Counted from the first letter of the stretch, positions 1 through 5,982 are shown. The stretch is DNA of 5,982 nt from Planococcaceae bacterium UBA3370 (GCA_002360295.1 DEQI01000297.1:4391-10372); one strand, 5' to 3'. Notes: generated from the sequence alone by a model not told the origin. Translations and numbers: made by a program.

Positions 1-29
1 TTACTTACAGAACATCCTTTATACTTACA

Positions 30-1010
30 TTATAACAGTTGTTTACGTAGCTCTGCTGCAGATTTAGGTGAAAGGTAACCAAATGGAATATCGTAAACTG
101 TTTTTGCCCCATAATCACCTTTTGCATTTAACTTATGAGCTGCTCGTGCGTAGGCAACTAATACACTCGAAGTGAACATTGGATTACTATCAAGTTTTAA
201 AGAGAATTCTAGAATTTGATTATCACCAACACCACTTTCGCCTGAACGAATAACGAATCCGCCATGAGGCATACCTGAATGACTAGTTGTTAATTCTTCT
301 TCAGAAATAAAGTGTACAGTCGTATCATAATCAGAGAAATAATTTGGCATCGTTTTAATTTGTTGTTCAATTACCGCCGCATCTGCACCTTCCTCTAATA
401 CAACGAAACATTCGCGCGCATGTTTTTCACGCGTTGATAAATCTGGATTTTCACCAGCACGTACACGGTCTACTGCGTCTTTAATTGGCAAAGTGTATTG
501 GACTGCATTTTTAACACCTTCAATACGACGAACTGCATCCGAATGGCCTTGACTTAAACCATCTCCCCAAAACGTATACGTATTACCAACTGGAAGAACC
601 ACTTCACCTATTAATCGATTTAATGAGAATAAACCTGGATCCCATCCTACTGAAATAATAGAAGTTGTTCCGGCTTCCACCGCTACTTGATCTACACTAT
701 CAAAAAAGGCTGGAATAGCTGCATGTGTGTCAAAGCTATCAACAGTATTAAACCATTTAGCAAAATGAGGAACTTGCTCTGGTAAATCCGTCGCAGAACC
801 ACCACATAAAATTAACACGTCAATTTTATCTTTATAAGTTGGTGCGTCGTCCATTAAATAGACAGGTGTATTTGAAGCTACTGTCACTGATTTCGGATCA
901 CGGCGTGTGAAAATTGCTACTAATTCCATGTCTGGATTTTGTTTGACTGCAGCTTCTACCCCTCGACCTAAATTCCCATAACCTACAATACCAATTCGTG
1001 TTTTAGTCAT
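30..1010 (-). CDS. ddh: meso-diaminopimelate D-dehydrogenase
   Basis: This cytoplasmic NADPH-dependent enzyme interconverts L-2-amino-6-oxopimelate (tetrahydrodipicolinate plus ammonia) and meso-diaminopimelate, giving a one-step route to DAP and lysine. The 326-residue length is normal for the family, so the gene is complete. An N-terminal Rossmann fold begins with GIVGYGNLGRG (residues 7-17). The substrate-side family motifs are DSFDTH (91-96), GWDPG (122-126), the FWGDGLSQGHSDA block (147-159) and MPHGGF (247-252). The ATG at 1010 has a GGAGG ribosome binding site (1018-1022) seven bases upstream. It is transcribed alone, away from the gene at 1266, and is not next to other dap or lys genes in view. 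No terminator is visible in the 29 bases left after its stop. The family assignment is very secure; activity and cofactor are inferred from the family. Confidence 0.96.
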   Translation of the reverse strand: MTKTRIGIVGYGNLGRGVEAAVKQNPDMELVAIFTRRDPKSVTVASNTPVYLMDDAPTYKDKIDVLILCGGSATDLPEQVPHFAKWFNTVDSFDTHAAIPAFFDSVDQVAVEAGTTSIISVGWDPGLFSLNRLIGEVVLPVGNTYTFWGDGLSQGHSDAVRRIEGVKNAVQYTLPIKDAVDRVRAGENPDLSTREKHARECFVVLEEGADAAVIEQQIKTMPNYFSDYDTTVHFISEEELTTSHSGMPHGGFVIRSGESGVGDNQILEFSLKLDSNPMFTSSVLVAYARAAHKLNAKGDYGAKTVYDIPFGYLSPKSAAELRKQLL

Positions 1011-1041
1011 TTTTCAGCCTCCAAGCTAACGGTACTAATTC

Positions 1042-1120
1042 ATTATGACAAATTGTTGGTTCATTCTGAATTAGCCGTAAATTTATAATTTATAATACAA
1101 TTTTGAAAAAAAATACACAA
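1042..1120 (-). promoter_or_regulatory. candidate promoters for ddh
   Basis: Two sigma-A-like arrangements read towards ddh. The nearer has a -35 of TTCAGA (1065-1070), 17 bases, and a -10 of CATAAT (1042-1047). The farther has TTGTGT (1115-1120), 17 bases, and TATTAT (1092-1097). Both are imperfect, and the AT-rich spacer makes chance matches likely. A tandem TTATAAT 7-mer (1083-1096) lies inside the farther one. No lysine riboswitch-like structure fits in this short leader. Confidence 0.35.
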
Positions 1121-1206
1121 GATAATTTGAAAAATAGATTTGTAAATTTTATGAAATGCTAAACAAGTTAAATGAAAATACCGATTCTTTTATTTTCAAT
1201 CAAACA

Positions 1207-1235
1207 TTGATTTTGCTATACTAAAAGAGTATACA
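1207..1235 (+). promoter_or_regulatory. promoter region of the 1266-2014 gene pair, with an inverted repeat
   Basis: Two overlapping promoter readings exist. One is TTGATT (1207-1212), 17 bases, then TATACA (1230-1235). The other is an extended -10, TGCTATACT (1214-1222), with only a weak -35 near 1194-1199. A perfect inverted repeat, TATACT (1217-1222) and AGTATA (1228-1233) with a five-base centre, covers the -10 area and could be an operator. The start codon follows 30 bases after the repeat, with GGAGG at 1255-1259. Promoter presence is likely; regulation by the palindrome is only inferred. Confidence 0.5.
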
Positions 1236-1265
1236 GTTGTTTTAAATTATGAATGGAGGAAAAAA

Positions 1266-1733
1266 ATGAAGAAACTAGCAGCAATTTTTCTAGCTTTTAC
1301 ACTCATGTTCTCAAGTGTAGGTGCTAATCTTTTCTTTGGTGAAGATCACCAAGTTGAAGCGAAATCTTATAAATCAGGTAAGAAAGGCTTCAATTCAACA
1401 AATACGAACAAAAATAATTCAAACATCCAAAATAAAGATAATAATTCTTCAACAAATACTAATACAACTACGACAAGTAAGTCGAAAAACGATTCTACAA
1501 CTGCTTCTAAAGGTGGATTTTCTGCCGGCGGTTTAATGAAAGGTTTATTTATTGGTGGTTTAGCAGGGATGTTATTCGGTAGTCTATTTGGTGATATGGG
1601 CTTAATCGGTTCTATTTTAGGCTTTATGATTAACGCTGCCGCTATTATGATTATCGTATTCCTATGCGTGAAAATTTATCAAATGATGACGCGTAAAAAG
1701 AAAAAAGAGGCAACTGATTCATGGAACAATTAA
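1266..1733 (+). CDS. secreted/membrane small protein, Tim44-like label in Bacillales
   Basis: The 155-residue product is predicted to be exported or membrane-anchored; its function is unknown. Residues 1-32 form a signal peptide (KK, then a hydrophobic core at about 4-22, with a plausible cut after VEA at 30-32). Residues 34-82 are a low-complexity linker rich in Asn, Ser, Thr and Lys. Residues 83-140 are Gly-rich then strongly hydrophobic, with probable membrane segments at about 92-108 and 112-138. They end in a basic RKKKK stop-transfer tail (143-147). This layout matches short Bacillales proteins that databases often name preprotein translocase Tim44-like, but the globular Tim44 C-terminal domain is absent, so that name should not be read as a transport function. 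The start is supported by GGAGG six bases before ATG. Its last 13 bases overlap the next gene, implying co-transcription. Confidence 0.85.
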   Translation: MKKLAAIFLAFTLMFSSVGANLFFGEDHQVEAKSYKSGKKGFNSTNTNKNNSNIQNKDNNSSTNTNTTTTSKSKNDSTTASKGGFSAGGLMKGLFIGGLAGMLFGSLFGDMGLIGSILGFMINAAAIMIIVFLCVKIYQMMTRKKKKEATDSWNN

Positions 1734-2014
1734 CATTATTTGAACAAGAGCTAATAAATGCATTATGCCTTTTCCATGCGCGTTTCAAAAATGTGCAACC
1801 AGAAGAGGTTGAAGTAGAGCTAATGTATGATGATGCGGCTGGCTTTACAGCAGAAGCACATCTGAACGGACAAGTAGAACTGTATAATACGGTGAATTTT
1901 ATTACCGCTATTCGTCTCTATATTGATGAACAATTACAACGCGATTCGCTGAGTGCTAGAATTGTCCTTGATTTACACGATGAAGAAGGTATCATTGCGA
2001 AAGTATCTTGGTAA
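1721..2014 (+). CDS. YxcD/DUF2653-family protein
   Basis: This 97-residue acidic cytoplasmic protein resembles Bacillus subtilis YxcD (DUF2653), recognised from the N-terminal EQELINALCL (8-17) and the EEVEVELMYDD stretch (28-38). It has no signal peptide or membrane segment, and no biochemical role is known to me. It ends in a short VSW motif. The ATG lies inside the upstream gene in another frame, overlapping by 13 bases including that gene's stop. An AAGAGG sequence (1705-1710) sits ten bases upstream, a slightly long spacing that fits translational coupling. The pairing with the membrane protein suggests a shared process, which is inference. The family call is from memory of the sequence pattern. 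Confidence 0.85.
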   Translation: MEQLTLFEQELINALCLFHARFKNVQPEEVEVELMYDDAAGFTAEAHLNGQVELYNTVNFITAIRLYIDEQLQRDSLSARIVLDLHDEEGIIAKVSW

Positions 2015-2029
2015 GAAAGTAAATGTTAC

Positions 2030-2053
2030 CTCGAGGGCTGGCGCTGCAGCTAG
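2030..2053. repeat. possible interspersed-repeat fragment (copy A)
   Basis: A GC-rich island between the YxcD stop and the terminator contains CTCGAG, GGGCTGGCGCT (2035-2045) and the palindrome GCTGCAGC. On the other strand it reads CTAGCTGCAGCGCC followed by AGCCCTCGAGG. That resembles short GC-rich dispersed sequences I remember from Bacillaceae intergenic regions. GGGCTGGGCGCT recurs at 2529-2540. The family match is from memory and unverified; the composition contrast and the partial second copy are visible directly. Confidence 0.35.
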
Positions 2054-2068
2054 ATAATGCTTTTCATT

Positions 2069-2111
2069 AAAAAAATAACCCAAAAAGTATTTTTATACTT
2101 TTTGGGTTTTT
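2069..2111. terminator. bidirectional intrinsic terminator between convergent genes
   Basis: A perfect 14-bp stem (2077-2090 with 2095-2108) closes a TTTT loop. Rightward transcripts end in a T-run (2107-2111). Leftward transcripts read the complement of the A-run 2069-2075, giving seven U. It therefore serves both the 1266-2014 unit and the leftward 84-residue gene, whose stop is only about seven bases away at 2118. Confidence 0.9.
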
Positions 2112-2117
2112 ATCATT

Positions 2118-2372
2118 TTATAATGAGCTAAAATGAATGCATTCTTTTCGCTCTGTCTCACGGTCTTTAATAAAATAATAGAGAACGTTTTTATTAACAA
2201 GCTCTAAAAAAAACTCTACTTCCACTTCACGGTCTAGCGGCCATTCGAGTAATACTTCTAGTCCTCTATCAGAAGGAAACGAATACAAACAGTCTAAAAT
2301 CTCTTGTTTTGAAAAAGTTATATAAAAGTTTCTGTTATCTTTTAATCGAGCAACAACTACATACCTTCCCAT
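2118..2372 (-). CDS. hypothetical protein, 84 residues
   Basis: I do not recognise this gene. The product is a small, soluble-looking protein with no signal peptide or membrane segment. It has a beta-like N-terminus (GRYVVVARL at 2-10), a central region with repeated Glu/Leu (EVLLEWPLDREVEVEFFLEL), and a charged C-terminus with Lys/Arg/Glu before a final IHFSSL. An open frame runs two codons further to a TTG at 2378, but the AGGAGG at 2380-2385 is one base from that TTG and an ideal seven bases from the ATG at 2372, so the ATG is chosen. A -10 box at 2414-2419 suggests its own transcript, separate from the chemotaxis gene upstream, which has a strong terminator. Composition and codon use resemble the neighbours. 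Confidence 0.8.
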   Translation of the reverse strand: MGRYVVVARLKDNRNFYITFSKQEILDCLYSFPSDRGLEVLLEWPLDREVEVEFFLELVNKNVLYYFIKDRETERKECIHFSSL

Positions 2373-2379
2373 CGACAAG

Positions 2380-2385
2380 CCTCCT
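2380..2385 (-). promoter_or_regulatory. ribosome binding site that fixes the start of the 84-residue gene
   Basis: The minus strand reads AGGAGG, a full Shine-Dalgarno core. It lies seven bases before the ATG at 2370-2372 and a single base before the in-frame TTG at 2376-2378. Only the ATG has workable spacing. Confidence 0.8.
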
Positions 2386-2413
2386 ATTAGTAATCATTCT
2401 ACTATTTTACAAC

Positions 2414-2419
2414 ATTATA
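2414..2419 (-). promoter_or_regulatory. -10 box for the 84-residue gene
   Basis: The minus strand carries a consensus TATAAT, placing transcription start about 35 bases before the ATG. No good -35 is found 16-18 bases upstream (the 17-base position reads AGTTAG), so it is either weak or dependent on another factor. Confidence 0.5.
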
Positions 2420-2523
2420 CAACATATTACATCATACTAACTTAAAATTCATCTTAAATTTTATTTGACATTTCCCTGTTTTGCCAAGAAGAACTGCTTA
2501 CAAAACCCTCTTTTCCTCTATCT

Positions 2524-2545
2524 ACCGTGGGCTGGGCGCTAATAC
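2524..2545. repeat. possible second copy of the GC-rich motif (copy B)
   Basis: This segment sits in the 265-base spacer between the 84-residue gene and the chemotaxis gene. GGGCTGGGCGCT (2529-2540) differs from copy A (2035-2045) by one inserted G, and both follow a TACC. The flanks beyond diverge. With two short imperfect copies the repeat status is tentative. Apart from this, the -10 box at 2414 and the terminator at 2586, the spacer holds only a start-less open frame on the plus strand (2458-2640). Confidence 0.25.
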
Positions 2546-2585
2546 CAGAGACTACTCGAACTCCAAAAATTGTTACTTTTATATC

Positions 2586-2630
2586 AAAAAAAGCGCCCAT
2601 GAAAAGTTCTTTCCTTCTCACAAGACGCTC
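2586..2630 (-). terminator. intrinsic terminator of the chemotaxis receptor gene
   Basis: Eight bases after the stop codon, the minus-strand transcript folds into a stem of about 16 pairs, several of them G-U, with one bulged U. The left arm is 2614-2630, the loop GAAAGAA is 2607-2613, and the right arm is 2591-2606. It is followed directly by a U-run (2586-2592 in total). There is no T-run on the plus side, so it acts leftward only. Confidence 0.85.
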
Positions 2631-2637
2631 ATTGTAT

Positions 2638-4323
2638 TTATAATTTAAACTTCGAAATAGCTTCTGCTAATTCATTTGCTTTCATTTCAAGATTATTCGA
2701 AATGGCATTAATTTCTTGAATTGATGCCACTTGCTCTTCCATATCTTGAGAAATGGCTTCTGTATTTTTCGCTACGCCATTAACGTTTGTTGCTAACTCC
2801 GTAACAGAGGCAGATACTTGCTCTGTTGCTGCTGAAATTTGTTCTGTAACAGCTGAAACTTCTGAAATTTTTACGGTAATATCTTCTACAGCACCAGTAA
2901 TTTTATTAAATGAATTTCCTGCTACATCTATCACTTCTACGCCTGATTCTACACGATCTAGTCCTTCAGTAACAGCCTGTTCGACAAGTTTCGTTTCAAT
3001 TAATATTTCAGTCGTTAATCCAACAATCATATTAGCAGACTCTTTTGATTGCTCTGCTAATTTACGAACTTCATCCGCTACTACAGCAAAGCCTTTTCCA
3101 TGTTCCCCGGCACGAGCTGCTTCTATCGCTGCATTGAGTGCAAGTAGATTTGTTTGATCCGTAATATCTGTTATCACTTTTGTGATACTTTGTATTTGCT
3201 CTGAATGTGTTGTTAACTTTGCTATAAGCTCTGTCGTCATTTTTGTGGACTCGTAAATACTTTGCATTTGCACTTTTGCATCCAGTATATTTTTTATCCC
3301 TTCATCCGCTACAGATCGTGTATTTTGTGCTTCCAAATGCACTTCTTGTGTCGATTCCGCAATATTCTGAATGCCAGCTGCAGTCTCGTCCATAGCTACT
3401 GTTGTATCATTCGCTACTGTAGAGGTAATACTTGTAGCCGCTGTAATATTTTCTATATTTTCAGCAACATGGCTAGAAGTTTCTGATACCTGTAAAGTAC
3501 TTGCACTTAACTCTTTTGAAATTGCTGACAATTGTACTGCATTATTATTTGCTACAGAAATCAGCTCCCTTAAGGCATATTTCATTTGATTAAAGGATTT
3601 TGCAATGGTCCCTACTTCATCTTTTGATTTTACGTTGACATCATCAATCGTTAAATCACCTGCAGCTATACTATCTACTGCTAAAGCCATTCGTTTTAAA
3701 GGTTTTGCTACGACACGAATCATAATAAATACGCTTAATATGCCGATGACAATACTGACAATGATCACAATCATTAATATCATTGATACATTTTTCACTT
3801 GTTTGTCCGTTTCAACAGACGTTTGAGCAAAGCGTTCTTTATTATAATCTAGCATGGCATTCGCTGCATTAATTAAATCGTTATTTGCTTTTCGTAGCCC
3901 AACACCTAAAATAGCCATAGCACTATCTTTTTGTCCGTTATCTACATTTTGAATAACACGTAATGCAATTTCATTCAAGCTATTATTTGCCTCATTCAGC
4001 TGTGATAATAATAGAGCCATGTCTTCCTCAGTAGCGGTTTCTTCTAATAATTGAATATTACTCGCAATATTTTTTTGTTCATTTTCAAGGCTTGACATCG
4101 CATCTGAGCCTGCTGAAAGCACATATTGACGTATATATGCCCCTTGTGCACCAACACTCGTTAATAAGTCTGCTGCGACATATACTTGATCTAAGCGCGT
4201 CTCTATTAGATCTTTATACTTATTATTCATACTCGACAATTGAGAATAACTAAATAAAGAAACGCAAAATAAAATAATAGTTAGTGAACCTAAAGATATG
4301 TATAATTTCTTCGCAATGCTCAT
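2638..4323 (-). CDS. methyl-accepting chemotaxis protein
   Basis: This 561-residue transmembrane chemoreceptor should sense an extracellular ligand and control the CheA-CheW kinase complex. TM1 is at about 7-27. A mostly helical extracellular region of about 150 residues (28-180) is of the four-helix-bundle type. TM2 is at about 181-203, followed by HAMP (about 204-256) and a long cytoplasmic coiled-coil signalling domain to the end. The conserved hairpin tip is at 389-426, with [17 protein letters not shown] and [16 protein letters not shown]. The length is typical and the gene complete. No C-terminal NWETF-type tether is present; the protein ends SKFKL. The ATG at 4323 has a GGGGGA ribosome binding site (4331-4336) seven bases upstream. 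It is a single-gene transcript with its own promoter and terminator and no che genes nearby. The ligand cannot be told from sequence. Confidence 0.96.
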   Translation of the reverse strand: MSIAKKLYISLGSLTIILFCVSLFSYSQLSSMNNKYKDLIETRLDQVYVAADLLTSVGAQGAYIRQYVLSAGSDAMSSLENEQKNIASNIQLLEETATEEDMALLLSQLNEANNSLNEIALRVIQNVDNGQKDSAMAILGVGLRKANNDLINAANAMLDYNKERFAQTSVETDKQVKNVSMILMIVIIVSIVIGILSVFIMIRVVAKPLKRMALAVDSIAAGDLTIDDVNVKSKDEVGTIAKSFNQMKYALRELISVANNNAVQLSAISKELSASTLQVSETSSHVAENIENITAATSITSTVANDTTVAMDETAAGIQNIAESTQEVHLEAQNTRSVADEGIKNILDAKVQMQSIYESTKMTTELIAKLTTHSEQIQSITKVITDITDQTNLLALNAAIEAARAGEHGKGFAVVADEVRKLAEQSKESANMIVGLTTEILIETKLVEQAVTEGLDRVESGVEVIDVAGNSFNKITGAVEDITVKISEVSAVTEQISAATEQVSASVTELATNVNGVAKNTEAISQDMEEQVASIQEINAISNNLEMKANELAEAISKFKL

Positions 4324-4355
4324 AACAAAGTCCCCCTCTATTTACATCAATTAAC

Positions 4356-4385
4356 ATTATATTCATTATGTTTTAACTATGTCAA
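4356..4385 (-). promoter_or_regulatory. sigma-A promoter of the chemotaxis receptor gene
   Basis: The minus strand carries a consensus -35, TTGACA (4380-4385), an 18-base spacer, and a consensus -10, TATAAT (4356-4361). Start would be near 4349, giving a leader of about 26 bases that contains the ribosome binding site. No sigma-D (motility) type promoter was seen here, so expression may be constitutive rather than tied to the flagellar regulon. Confidence 0.8.
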
Positions 4386-4439
4386 TGGTAGAAATGTAAA
4401 TCTATTTCAATAATCTAATATTTCGGTATTATAAAATAA

Positions 4440-4618
4440 TTATAAATATGATTGTACAGCCTCTTCCTCATACTTAAGTGTACTAATTTCATTCACAATC
4501 CTGATATAAAAAATGTCATGCTCGATTTCGCCTGATGAACGTAAATATAGTAAAACAGGGCCATCCAAAAAGTTAATGGACACCCCTGTTATATAACGCT
4601 TATTTAGCTGAAATATCT
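4440..4618 (-). pseudogene. start-less coding-like open frame, possible gene remnant
   Basis: This is a 59-codon frame ending in TAA at 4440-4442 and open back to a TAG at 4617-4619, inside the end of the nucleotidase gene but in another frame. Its translation looks protein-like (for example GPVLLYLRSSGEIEHD, then FYIRIVNEISTLKYEEE). No ATG start exists. The in-frame GTG at 4583 has only GGG immediately against it, and an ATT at 4577 would have AGGGG five bases upstream. It could be the 3' remnant of a decayed gene, a small gene with an unusual start, or chance. The hairpin at 4554-4590 lies within it. I do not recognise a family. Confidence 0.25.
4545..4590 (-). terminator. probable terminator of the 5'-nucleotidase gene
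   Basis: Ten bases after the stop, the minus strand has AACAGGG (4584-4590) pairing with CCCTGTT (4554-4560). An inner TCCA/TGGA pairing shortens the loop. The tail is U-rich but interrupted (TTTTACTATATTT from 4555 down to 4543), so termination may be partial. Confidence 0.6.
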
Positions 4619-5982
4619 ATGATACGGCCTTCAGTTGTAGTTTTAACTTCTTTTAGTGATTGTAAATGCTCCATTAAGTTTTCCCAGTCAGATAAACCTA
4701 AATCTGTTACACGGCCTTCTTCATAGGCTTTTTTAAACATATCTAGGCTATCTCCACCTTTTGCCGTAAAGGCATTTGTTGCAACAGTATATGTTTTGTC
4801 ATCTTCAAGTGGCTCATATTTATTCGTTTCTACATTGAAGTATTCGATTGAAACAACACGAGAACCTTCTTCTTTGGTTGAATCATATTGCAATTTTGCC
4901 CCTGAAATGTGCAAGAAGCCACCATTTTCTTTAGGTACATTTTTTAATGATACTTCAAATGCTGCTTTTAACTCTGCACCTGTAGCATCCATTAGTGCTA
5001 ATGTATTTCCGAATGGAAGTACAGTAATGACTTGTCCAACCGTAATGTTACCAGCTGGAATAGCCTCACGAATACCACCACCATTTTGTAATGCCATGAC
5101 GACTGTTTTATCTGTGTATTTTTTAGCTTTTGCTAACATACCATCTGTAATAATGTTCCCTAATGCTGTTTCGTTGCTACGGACACTTACTAATGATGTT
5201 TCTGAAGAACGCGGATTTACCAATTTTTCAGCAATAGTTACACCGATTTCCTCATTATTTACTTCATCTACTTTTGCTTTATAAGGGGCTAATAGTTCTA
5301 CTAATTTAGCGTCATCAGCTACTTTACCTAAATCTATTAATTCCCCATTATATTCTGTTACAACACCATTTTCATTAAATGTCACATCAAGTGTTCCAAG
5401 GAATTTTACATATTCATTTGCTTGGACAATTAGCGTAGTATCTTTCGCTTCGCCTACAGTGTTTGTGTCAACAATAAACGGTTCTTTTAACTCTGTATGG
5501 CTATGTCCGCCAACAATTACATCGATTCCTTCAACATTTTTTGCTAGTAAAATATCATTATCTATTTTTGCATTATCATCAAATCCAATATGAGTTAGCG
5601 CAATAATTTTATTAACACCCATATCTTCAAATGCTTTTACCGCTTTGTTTGCTTCTTCGATGTAGTTTTCAAATTTCACTTTATCAGGTGAGGAAAGATC
5701 TTTTGTTTCTTCTGTCGTTAAACCAAAGATACCTACTTTTTCGCCGTTAATTTCCTTAATGATACCAGAATATATTTTCCCATTTTCTGGTTCGCTTGAA
5801 ATTAAATCTGTGAATAGACCATTAAATTTATCATCACCTGAGAAGTCAATATTTGCATCAACTATTGGGAATTTCACTGCTTTAACGAAATCTACTAATG
5901 CTTGATGTCCTTCATCCGATACACCTAGATCAAATTCGTGGTTACCGAAAACCATTGCGTCAAAACCAATTTCGTTTAATAA
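4600..5982 (-). CDS. 5'-nucleotidase / metallophosphatase, UshA-YfkN type (5' end missing)
   Basis: This enzyme family hydrolyses nucleotides, and often cyclic or sugar nucleotides, usually outside the cell or at the wall to recover phosphate and nucleosides. 460 residues are visible. An internal Met at 5955 is not the start: the frame continues nine codons (LLNEIGFDA) to the window edge, giving the family's GFDAMVFGNHEFD signature. Numbering from that Met, metal and catalytic motifs are GNHE (4-7), TH (121-122) and GGHSH (149-153). The C-terminal 5'-nucleotidase domain has RSNETALGN (259-267), NGGGIRE (291-297), GGFLHISG (345-352) and TNAFTAKGGD (393-402). The first metallophosphatase motif (DxH), GDxxxG and any signal peptide lie outside the window. 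The gene ends IIDISAK with no LPxTG sorting signal after the catalytic domains. Exact substrate is unknown. Confidence 0.93.
   Translation of the reverse strand, partial: LLNEIGFDAMVFGNHEFDLGVSDEGHQALVDFVKAVKFPIVDANIDFSGDDKFNGLFTDLISSEPENGKIYSGIIKEINGEKVGIFGLTTEETKDLSSPDKVKFENYIEEANKAVKAFEDMGVNKIIALTHIGFDDNAKIDNDILLAKNVEGIDVIVGGHSHTELKEPFIVDTNTVGEAKDTTLIVQANEYVKFLGTLDVTFNENGVVTEYNGELIDLGKVADDAKLVELLAPYKAKVDEVNNEEIGVTIAEKLVNPRSSETSLVSVRSNETALGNIITDGMLAKAKKYTDKTVVMALQNGGGIREAIPAGNITVGQVITVLPFGNTLALMDATGAELKAAFEVSLKNVPKENGGFLHISGAKLQYDSTKEEGSRVVSIEYFNVETNKYEPLEDDKTYTVATNAFTAKGGDSLDMFKKAYEEGRVTDLGLSDWENLMEHLQSLKEVKTTTEGRIIDISAK

Noticed and set aside
1011..1265. Search for a lysine riboswitch, T-box or small RNA in the divergent spacer
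   Set aside because: The spacer is AT-rich without the long stems or conserved loops of those leaders; only promoter-like elements and a tandem 7-mer (1083-1096) are seen.
1364..1512. Linker-coding DNA of the membrane protein as a tandem repeat or microsatellite
   Set aside because: The Asn/Thr/Ser codons vary and no fixed repeat unit is present; it is low-complexity coding sequence.
1321..1536. 71-residue plus-strand open frame inside the exported membrane protein gene
   Set aside because: It is the shifted reading of the AAT/ACA-rich linker, giving repetitive Ile/Gln/Lys; there is no ribosome binding site.
2465..2493. TTGACA at 2465-2470 as a plus-strand -35 box
   Set aside because: At 17 bases spacing the -10 position reads GAAGAA, and no plus-strand gene follows.
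2753..3157. 134-residue plus-strand open frame antisense to the chemotaxis receptor
   Set aside because: It lies wholly opposite the conserved signalling domain, is Ser/Thr/Ala-rich as expected for an antisense shadow, and has no promoter or ribosome binding site.
3262..3826. Three plus-strand open frames of 72-74 residues antisense to the receptor
   Set aside because: They mirror the receptor's own codons, are biased in composition, and lack translation signals.
4796..5284. 162-residue plus-strand open frame antisense to the nucleotidase C-terminal domain
   Set aside because: The opposite strand carries the conserved nucleotidase motifs; this frame has no recognisable family features or start signals.

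Overview
The window looks like chromosomal DNA of a low-GC, Gram-positive, spore-forming member of the Bacillales, most likely Lysinibacillus or a close Planococcaceae/Bacillaceae relative. The reasons are an AT-rich sequence, AGGAGG-type ribosome binding sites, sigma-A-like promoters, a meso-diaminopimelate dehydrogenase of the type studied in Lysinibacillus (Bacillus) sphaericus, and a YxcD-family gene. The assignment comes from recognising protein families, not from a database search.

Left part (1-2117). ddh (meso-DAP dehydrogenase, lysine/DAP synthesis) runs leftward. A 255-base AT-rich divergent spacer separates it from a rightward two-gene unit: a secreted or membrane-anchored small protein with an Asn/Ser/Thr-rich linker and a Gly-rich hydrophobic C-terminal part (often labelled Tim44-like in Bacillales), and a 97-residue YxcD/DUF2653-type protein whose start overlaps the upstream gene by 13 bases. 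The best promoter for this unit carries a 6+6 inverted repeat over its -10 box. The unit ends at a strong bidirectional terminator shared with the convergent gene to its right.

Middle (2118-4440). Two leftward genes follow. One is an unrecognised 84-residue protein with its own -10 box; its start is better placed at an ATG two codons inside the longest frame. The other is a complete 561-residue transmembrane methyl-accepting chemotaxis protein with a near-perfect sigma-A promoter and a strong intrinsic terminator. The spacer between them holds GC-richer DNA resembling a short motif beyond the YxcD gene, possibly decayed copies of an interspersed repeat.

Right part (4440-5982). A leftward UshA/YfkN-type 5'-nucleotidase (metallophosphatase plus 5'-nucleotidase C-terminal domain) runs off the right edge, so its N-terminus and promoter are not visible. 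Just downstream is an unexplained, coding-like 59-codon open frame without a convincing start, which overlaps the nucleotidase end and its probable terminator.

The genes are mostly separate transcription units with ordinary housekeeping, signalling or scavenging roles. I see no mobile element, CRISPR array, rRNA, tRNA or evident defence system, and no clear new multi-gene system. The most open questions are the two-gene unit at 1266-2014, the 84-residue orphan, and the two unexplained open frames in spacers.
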